Source: Methanoregula sp. (GTDB lineage: Archaea > Halobacteriota > Methanomicrobia > Methanomicrobiales > Methanospirillaceae). Taken from it: DNA of 5,958 nt. Position numbers and translations under genes: made by a program. The stretch is taken from NCBI GenBank assembly GCA_003157895.1, contig PMKW01000164.1:9504-15461 (forward strand), written 5' to 3'. How positions within the stretch are numbered: position 1 is the stretch's first letter; every line of letters starts with the position of its first letter. The notes under the pieces are model-generated. The model was not told where the DNA came from. It was given only the letters and a program-made list of their open reading frames with translations, and ran no database searches. This document shows positions 4,282-5,958 of the stretch, piece after piece.

Positions 4282-5958
4282 AGACTTAAAGAAAGAGGCG
4301 TTCCGGCTCTTTGAGGAGGGCAGGTACCAGCAGTCCCTGCAGATCTGCACGGGACTTCCTGCAGCGGACCGCGATGCCGCAGTCGAGGTCCTTGTGGCCA
4401 CCAACCTGTACTACACGGGAAAAACCGGTGACGCCGAGGTCTGTTTCCGCGACCTTTTGCAGAAAATGCCGGATTCGTCCTATGTCCACAGTTATCTGGG
4501 GAAAATACTGGAAGAGCGGGGGGACGAGAGGGCGATCGCCGAGTACGCGACCGCGGTCCACCTCGACCCAACGAACCAGGACGCCCTGCGGAGCTATGCC
4601 GGGTATTTCCTTTCCCGGCAGGACTACCGCGGGGCACTGCCGGTTCTCCGGCATCTCGTCCAGCTGGCAAAAAAACCTGGCGATGTACAGAACCTGATGA
4701 GGGCGTTTATCGAGATCGGGGATGCAGAGGAGGCCCTCGCCCTCCATGCCGCATCGGGGGGGGAGAGTGGCAGGTCTCTCGAATACATCGATGCCCTGGC
4801 CGGGACGCACAACTACCAGCAGGCTGCCGAATCGGCCTGCCGGATTTACCGGGAGACAAAAGATCCGATCGTGCTCCGCAAGTACCTCGATTATCTTTCC
4901 CGGTATGACGTGGCGGCCTCGCTTGCTGCCTATGCTACCCATGCCCACAACGCACCGGACAGCGACATCCTGTTCGATTACATCCTGCTCCTGAAATCAA
5001 CCGGTGATTACTCCCCTGCACTGGAAGAGACAGAGATCCTCCTTTCCCGTTCGCAGGACCCCGTCTACCGGCTGGTGCAGGCAGACCTGCTCGCGGCGAT
5101 GGGCAGGCATGATCTCGCGCTCGCTTCGTACGAACAGCTGGTCCGCGATGAACTGGGGTCGAAAAACGATCTGGAAACGCTCGGCCTCGTCATCGGGAAA
5201 TACCGCATGTACCTCACGACGCGGCTGCCTGCTGCTTCCGCAACCGGACGGTTCCTGACCCTTGTCTCCCGGGATGTCAACGTAGCAAGCCTGCTTGAGA
5301 CCGCACGCTTCTATGAGGACCAGAACAACGAGACCGAGGCCCGGGCATGGTACTACCGGGCATACCGCACCGATTACCTTGCCGGTGGCCTGGTATATGC
5401 ACGGTTCCTGTCAGTTCGCGGCGATGACCGGGAATGCGAAAAGGTGATGCTCTACATCCTGTCCAATGTGAAGAAAGGGGACGACCTCGTTTATGTGGCA
5501 TCGGTGATCCTTGACGAACTGGGGGGGATGTTCCGGTTAAAACGCCTCCTGGACATGCTCGTGAAACGGCTGGAGGAACGGAGATCTACCCTGAACAGCC
5601 GCGGGCTTGAGCTTCTGGCAATGGCTTTTTTCATCACCGCATCCAATGCTCTGGAAGAGGCGGACTATCCGGGCTGCAAGTATTACTGCCTCTGCGGGAT
5701 CGACGTAATGCCTGCCTATACCCTGGTGATCCAGCCCGATGACTTCCTCCGGCTCATCCATACATGCAAGGAAAAGTCGGTTGCCGATCGTCCGGTTATG
5801 AACGCACTGCATGTGCACCGGAAATCTGCAACACCGGTACCGTCCGTAACTGACGAACTCGGCCTTGATGAGCAGGAGCAGAAGATTGTCCTGTTCCTCC
5901 GCTCGCACCGGAAAGCAACCGAGATGGAACTCCGCACCCTGCTTGGCACCCGCAGGGT
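4262..5958 (+). CDS. Long TPR-like repeat protein with a possible C-terminal winged helix, cut by window edge
   Basis: A cytosolic helical-repeat protein; 565 codons are open to the right edge and the C-terminus lies outside. Specific function not recognised. TPR-like helix pairs begin near residue 7 (AFRLFEEGRYQQSL) and recur at about 40-70, 74-103 (YLGKILEERGDERAIAEY) and 107-135, then become degenerate but remain helical to about residue 500. There is no signal peptide or membrane segment. A short linker rich in Thr/Pro/Val (about 519-530) leads to DEQEQKIVLFLRSHRKATEMEL (about 535-556), which reads as the first helices of a winged-helix domain. Starts at ATG 4262 or ATG 4268, inside the last codons of the glycosyltransferase, so the two are probably translationally coupled. 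A regulatory or scaffold role is inference only. Confidence 0.85.
   Translation, partial: MTMSAREDLKKEAFRLFEEGRYQQSLQICTGLPAADRDAAVEVLVATNLYYTGKTGDAEVCFRDLLQKMPDSSYVHSYLGKILEERGDERAIAEYATAVHLDPTNQDALRSYAGYFLSRQDYRGALPVLRHLVQLAKKPGDVQNLMRAFIEIGDAEEALALHAASGGESGRSLEYIDALAGTHNYQQAAESACRIYRETKDPIVLRKYLDYLSRYDVAASLAAYATHAHNAPDSDILFDYILLLKSTGDYSPALEETEILLSRSQDPVYRLVQADLLAAMGRHDLALASYEQLVRDELGSKNDLETLGLVIGKYRMYLTTRLPAASATGRFLTLVSRDVNVASLLETARFYEDQNNETEARAWYYRAYRTDYLAGGLVYARFLSVRGDDRECEKVMLYILSNVKKGDDLVYVASVILDELGGMFRLKRLLDMLVKRLEERRSTLNSRGLELLAMAFFITASNALEEADYPGCKYYCLCGIDVMPAYTLVIQPDDFLRLIHTCKEKSVADRPVMNALHVHRKSATPVPSVTDELGLDEQEQKIVLFLRSHRKATEMELRTLLGTRR

Noticed and set aside
4286..4948. 220-codon minus-strand frame
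   Set aside because: It is antisense to the TPR-like gene, whose frame is continuous and shows helical repeats.
1..5958. Search by eye for CRISPR arrays, transposon ends, toxin-antitoxin pairs and defence genes
   Set aside because: No spaced direct repeats, transposase motifs or defence domains were seen; the only tandem repeat is the coding one at 1798-1914.

Overview
The window looks like a piece of a methanogen-type euryarchaeal chromosome. The order Methanomicrobiales (Methanoregula-like) is my best guess, but only from memory of protein style and codon use. The archaeal signs are TATA/BRE-like promoter elements close to start codons, T-rich termination, a secreted membrane-anchored TPR protein dense in N-glycosylation sequons, and an archaeal-looking CTP synthase. 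No mobile element, CRISPR array, tRNA or rRNA was found. Base composition and codon use look even throughout, so nothing suggests recent transfer.

Layout. (1) Positions 1-1526, minus strand: pyrG (CTP synthase), complete at its N-terminus and cut by the left edge just after the glutaminase His-Pro-Glu motif. (2) Positions 1527-1715: a divergent promoter region. (3) Positions 1716-2540, plus: a surface TPR protein with a signal peptide, a 10-residue sequon repeat coded by a 30-bp tandem repeat, four TPR-like units, one C-terminal membrane helix and a lysine-rich tail. (4) Positions 2551-2967, minus: a PaaI/hotdog thioesterase-like protein, convergent with gene 3 across a 10-bp T-rich gap. (5) Positions 2968-3181: a divergent intergenic region with promoter-like boxes for both flanking genes and a GC-rich stretch able to fold. 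(6) Positions 3182-3412, plus: a small helical protein of unknown function. (7) Positions 3505-4281, plus: a family-2 glycosyltransferase resembling polyprenyl-phosphate (Alg5/DPM1-type) sugar transferases. (8) Positions 4262 to the right edge, plus: a long TPR-like helical-repeat protein that overlaps gene 7 by 20 bp and ends, at the window edge, in what looks like the start of a winged helix.

How they fit together. Genes 7 and 8 are almost certainly co-transcribed and translationally coupled; gene 6 may lead the same transcript. A lipid-phosphate sugar transferase would fit archaeal surface N-glycosylation, and gene 3 looks like a typical substrate for such a pathway, though the window does not link them directly. 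pyrG and the thioesterase-like gene look like separate single-gene units.

I found no convincing undescribed defence or mobile system. The most useful leads are a 16-bp promoter-like motif shared by two unrelated genes at leaderless-type spacing, the sequon-repeat stalk, the glycosyltransferase/TPR-wHTH pair, and the foldable GC-rich intergenic segment.
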